Assembly (NCBI GenBank): GCA_030673725.1
Contig: DAOVIL010000024.1
Span: forward strand, 1 to 7,172
Direction of reading: 5' to 3'
DNA: 7,172 nt
Origin: Candidatus Aenigmatarchaeota archaeon
GTDB lineage: Archaea > Aenigmatarchaeota > Aenigmatarchaeia > QMZP01
This document shows, piece after piece, positions 5,356 to 7,172 of this stretch. How positions within the stretch are numbered: position 1 is the first letter of the stretch; each line of letters begins with the position of its first letter. A program made the position numbers and the translations under genes. Under the pieces are notes generated by a model, which ran no database searches, was not told where the DNA came from, and worked only from the letters and a program-made list of their open reading frames with translations.

Positions 5356-6263
5356 ATCCCCCCTGTAAGTATGAACAGCTGCAGCGGCGGCAGCATCCCC
5401 AGCACAATCACTGCGACAGCAAGTGCCAGCCCTATCCCGTCCAGCAGGAGCGGGCTCTTGATGTGGGCCTTCTCCCTGCTCACAAGCAGGGTGAATGGTA
5501 TCTTGAAATACATGATGAAGAGTATCAGGGCAGCGAATATCCCCATGACAGTTATCATCGGGTTTATGGCAAACGCAGCCACGAACAGGAAGTACTCGGC
5601 CACGAAGATGTTAAGCCCAGGCAGGCCCACAAGGGAGAGGCCTGCTATGACAGCCACTGTTGCGCTCACCTTCTCGCTGTAGAACCTCCCCTCCATCCCG
5701 GATATGGTCCTGTGGTGCAGGTTCCTGGAAAGCACGCCAAGGGAAATGAACAGCAGCATCCCTGCGAACGTGTAGTTGAATATCTGGACAGTCCCCAGCA
5801 CACCAAGCTTTCCCGTGATGCTGGCGACAGAGAGGTCCAGCAGCACGAATGAGAGCTGGAGGAGGTTGGAATACACCATGAACCTCTTGAGGTCGTTCTC
5901 GAACGTGCCAAGTATCCCAAGGGCGCACACCAGGGTGACTGCCAGTATGGCTATCCATATAAGCCCTGGCACAGTGTACGTGCTGAAGAACATCAGCATG
6001 AAGTGCGCGAGCGCTATGGCAGGTATCATGCTGAAGAGCGCCAGCCCCTCGTACCCGACCCTTTTAGAGAGCGGGAAAAAGAGGAAAGGCACGAAAGCCA
6101 CCGAAAGGTACCAGTAACCATAGTTGATGAAGAAGTATGCTGCCCCTGCAATCAGCAGCAGGGGAATGGCCCATCTCTTCCTGTTGTAGAGTGAATATGC
6201 AAGTAAGCACACAGTCACCAATGCTACCAGGAAGGTAAAAAGGGTTTCCAGACCGATTGCCAT
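5352..6263 (-). CDS. Short NuoM/MbhH/EchA-like ion-pump subunit, lacking the usual N-terminal half
   Basis: A 303-residue polytopic membrane protein with about 9-10 hydrophobic segments, against 14 and 450-600 residues in usual NuoL/M/N or MbhH proteins. It matches the C-terminal half of the family: ENDLKRFMVYSN (122-133, usual QxDxKRxxAYS), the segment around FNYTFAGMLLF (162-172, where the family has a conserved His at Tyr164), SGMEGR (188-193), and GLPGLNIFVAEYFLF (213-227), which keeps the membrane Glu (Glu223) found in the same place in NuoM. The TM5 Glu and the TM7 Lys region are missing, and no Lys is seen at the TM8 position. The ATG at 6263 has no Shine-Dalgarno site and faces the divergent promoter, so it is probably the leaderless first gene of the operon. 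In the complex it would sit next to the NuoH-like subunit and move ions. It could be an evolved minimal form or a degraded one. Confidence 0.82.
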   Translation of the reverse strand: MAIGLETLFTFLVALVTVCLLAYSLYNRKRWAIPLLLIAGAAYFFINYGYWYLSVAFVPFLFFPLSKRVGYEGLALFSMIPAIALAHFMLMFFSTYTVPGLIWIAILAVTLVCALGILGTFENDLKRFMVYSNLLQLSFVLLDLSVASITGKLGVLGTVQIFNYTFAGMLLFISLGVLSRNLHHRTISGMEGRFYSEKVSATVAVIAGLSLVGLPGLNIFVAEYFLFVAAFAINPMITVMGIFAALILFIMYFKIPFTLLVSREKAHIKSPLLLDGIGLALAVAVIVLGMLPPLQLFILTGGI

Positions 6264-6291
6264 ATTTATTATTTGAATACGTATTAATTAC
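6264..6291. promoter_or_regulatory. 28-bp divergent promoter between hydrogenase operon and hypC operon
   Basis: The gap is almost entirely A/T. For the plus strand, TTTATTAT (6265-6272) is centred about 23-24 bases before the hypC ATG. For the minus strand, a TAATTAAT-like element (6282-6289) is centred about 22-23 bases before the ATG at 6263. Neither start has a Shine-Dalgarno sequence. This fits two leaderless transcripts from back-to-back TATA boxes. A perfect 10-bp palindrome, AATACGTATT, at 6276-6285 sits between the two elements and could be an operator for a dimeric regulator. Roles are inferred. Confidence 0.55.
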
Positions 6292-6495
6292 ATGTGTCTG
6301 GCTATCCCAGGAAAAGTCATGAGAGTGGAGAAAGGCTGTGTACACGTTGATTTCAGGGGGGATGTCAGGAAAGTATATACAGAGCTGGTTGAGCCCATGA
6401 AGGGCGAATGGGTGCTTGCCTACGCCAACCAGGTGATGGAGATACTTCCTGACAGGAAGGCAAAGAAGATTCTGGAATCCATGAGGGACCTATGA
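6292..6495 (+). CDS. hypC: Hydrogenase maturation chaperone HypC/HupF
   Basis: A 67-residue protein that, with HypD, carries the Fe(CN)2CO group and hands it to the hydrogenase large subunit. The N-terminal MCLAIPGKVM is the family signature, with Cys2 as the functional residue after Met removal. The following beta-rich part (VDFRGDVRKVYTELV) fits. The distal half reads GEWVLAYANQVMEIL, so it lacks the His and the GFAIEKL-like sequence that usually follow GDYVLVH. The gene appears leaderless, begins 28 bp from the divergent hydrogenase operon and ends in an ATGA overlap with the next gene. Other maturation genes (hypA, B, D, E, F and the endopeptidase) are not in the window. Confidence 0.93.
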   Translation: MCLAIPGKVMRVEKGCVHVDFRGDVRKVYTELVEPMKGEWVLAYANQVMEILPDRKAKKILESMRDL

Positions 6496-6983
6496 TAATA
6501 GATGAACCTGTCCTGTTCCTCAGGTACGCTGTCCCATGCGGCCATGTGCTTGTTAAAAGGAGGGACCTCCCAAAGGAGAGGCTCGAGTACCTGGAGAAGT
6601 GCGCGATAGAGGGGAATGAGCCTGAAGGCAACCTGGAAAATGACTTCAAGATAAGCGTCCGCATGCTCATGCTCACAGCAAAGAGGATGGGCAAGCCTTC
6701 GATAGACATAGAGGTCATCAGGAAATACTTCTGGAAGGAGCACAGGGCCTGCGTCGAATGGAGGGCCAAGATGTTCCCTGATATCGACACTGAGAGATGC
6801 GTCATCAGGGTCGGTGAGGTCATAGATGTTAATGGCAATGAGGCGACAATCGAGCTAAAGGAAAGCAGGGCAGTCGTTAATACGAAATTCGAGCCAGACA
6901 TAAAGGAAGGGGACTGGGTAATCATACATTATGATTACATAGTCGAGAAGATCACACCGGAACAGGCGGTAAAGGTGGAATGA
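6492..6983 (+). CDS. Two-domain protein: unrecognised N-terminal domain plus HypC-like C-terminal domain
   Basis: A 163-residue soluble protein. The C-terminal part (about 102-160) resembles HypC: Cys103 followed five residues later by Gly108 matches the CLAIPG spacing, and GDWVIIHYDYIVEKITPEQA (140-159) matches the GDYVLVHxGFAIEKLxxxEA end of HypC better than the adjacent hypC does. The first ~100 residues are mostly charged and predicted helical, with an AVPCGHVLVKR motif (13-23), a SIDIEVIRKYFWKEH stretch (70-84) and Cys at 16, 37, 87. I do not recognise this domain. The gene overlaps hypC by ATGA and the transporter gene by ATGA, so translation is probably coupled. A role in [NiFe] maturation, perhaps as partner of or scaffold for HypC/HypD or the large subunit, is suggested by context. 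Unlike HypC, its Cys is internal and cannot be an N-terminal residue. Confidence 0.75.
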   Translation: MIIDEPVLFLRYAVPCGHVLVKRRDLPKERLEYLEKCAIEGNEPEGNLENDFKISVRMLMLTAKRMGKPSIDIEVIRKYFWKEHRACVEWRAKMFPDIDTERCVIRVGEVIDVNGNEATIELKESRAVVNTKFEPDIKEGDWVIIHYDYIVEKITPEQAVKVE

Positions 6984-7172
6984 ACAAGGAATTAGCTGGT
7001 ACAACACTTGCTATACTTGCTGCAGTAATAAGCGGTTTTGCCATACCTATCAATAAGCTTTTTGTAGTAGACCTTGACCCGACAGTCTTCACTGCTGTCA
7101 GGGCCCTGATAATAGGCGTCATATTCCTCGCTATCTCTATCATAACAGAGAAGAAGCTTCCAAGGCCAAATA
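6980..7172 (+). CDS. EamA/DMT-family transporter, N-terminal part (3' end outside window)
   Basis: The first 64 residues of a membrane protein. It begins MNKELAGTTLAILAAVISGF, continues into AIPINKLFVVDLDPTVFTAVR, then a second hydrophobic segment (ALIIGVIFLAISII) and a charged loop (TEKKLPRP). This pattern, a first helix with a small-residue/aromatic turn followed by a P-x-x-x-x-xxR at the start of helix 2, is typical of drug/metabolite transporters with EamA repeats. AAAGGTGG just before the ATG is the ribosome binding site, and the ATG overlaps the TGA of the preceding gene (ATGA). Substrate cannot be told. Its link to hydrogenase maturation may be only co-transcription. Confidence 0.75.
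   Translation, partial: MNKELAGTTLAILAAVISGFAIPINKLFVVDLDPTVFTAVRALIIGVIFLAISIITEKKLPRPN

Noticed and set aside
2141..6263. Complex I (Nuo/Fpo) operon
   Set aside because: The large subunit has both CxxC pairs for Ni-Fe binding, NuoA, J and K counterparts are absent, and hypC is adjacent, so it is a hydrogenase.
1..7172. RNA genes, CRISPR arrays, insertion sequences, attachment sites
   Set aside because: No tRNA- or rRNA-like stretch, regularly spaced repeats, transposase or terminal inverted repeats were seen; nearly all bases are explained by coding sequence.

Overview
The window looks archaeal. Arg is mostly AGG and Ile mostly ATA, several starts have GGTG- or AGGAGG-type Shine-Dalgarno sites, two divergent genes appear leaderless behind AT-rich TATA-like DNA, and the gene set (group 4 membrane [NiFe] hydrogenase, HypC proteins, NhaP-type transporter) fits. 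I cannot place the lineage more precisely. TGA is the commonest stop here (7 of 11 gene ends seen), so it is a true stop codon in this genome.

Layout: (1) 1-738, plus strand: the C-terminal 245 residues of adenylosuccinate synthetase (purA), which begins outside the window. (2) 740-2110, minus strand: a CPA-type cation/proton antiporter homologue, convergent with purA and only 1 bp away, probably with its own leaderless promoter. (3) 2141-6263, minus strand: a seven-gene, tightly overlapping operon for a ferredoxin-type membrane-bound [NiFe] hydrogenase. In transcription order it holds a short NuoM/MbhH-like membrane subunit, a previously easy-to-miss 59-residue single-span protein, the NuoB-like small subunit, a NuoC-like subunit, the NuoD-like [NiFe] large subunit, the NuoH-like membrane anchor and a NuoI-like 2x[4Fe-4S] protein. 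The order matches mbhH-I-J-K-L-M-N of Thermococcales membrane-bound hydrogenase, but no Mrp-like mbhA-G genes precede it. (4) 6264-6291: a 28-bp AT-rich divergent promoter. (5) 6292-7172, plus strand: hypC, then a larger protein with a HypC-like C-terminal domain, then the start of an EamA/DMT transporter, joined by ATGA overlaps.

Together regions 3-5 form a hydrogenase module: electrons from reduced ferredoxin would pass through the NuoI-like and NuoB-like clusters to the NiFe site and make H2, with ion translocation by the NuoH- and NuoM-like subunits. The HypC proteins would serve assembly of the NiFe(CN)2CO centre.

The most notable oddities are: an in-frame TGA at codon 20 of an otherwise intact hydrogenase large subunit; a pump subunit that has lost its N-terminal half; the 59-residue membrane protein; a NhaP-like protein in which the core ND motif is NA; and a HypC domain fused behind an unrecognised ~100-residue domain. 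No RNA genes, CRISPR arrays or insertion sequences are visible.
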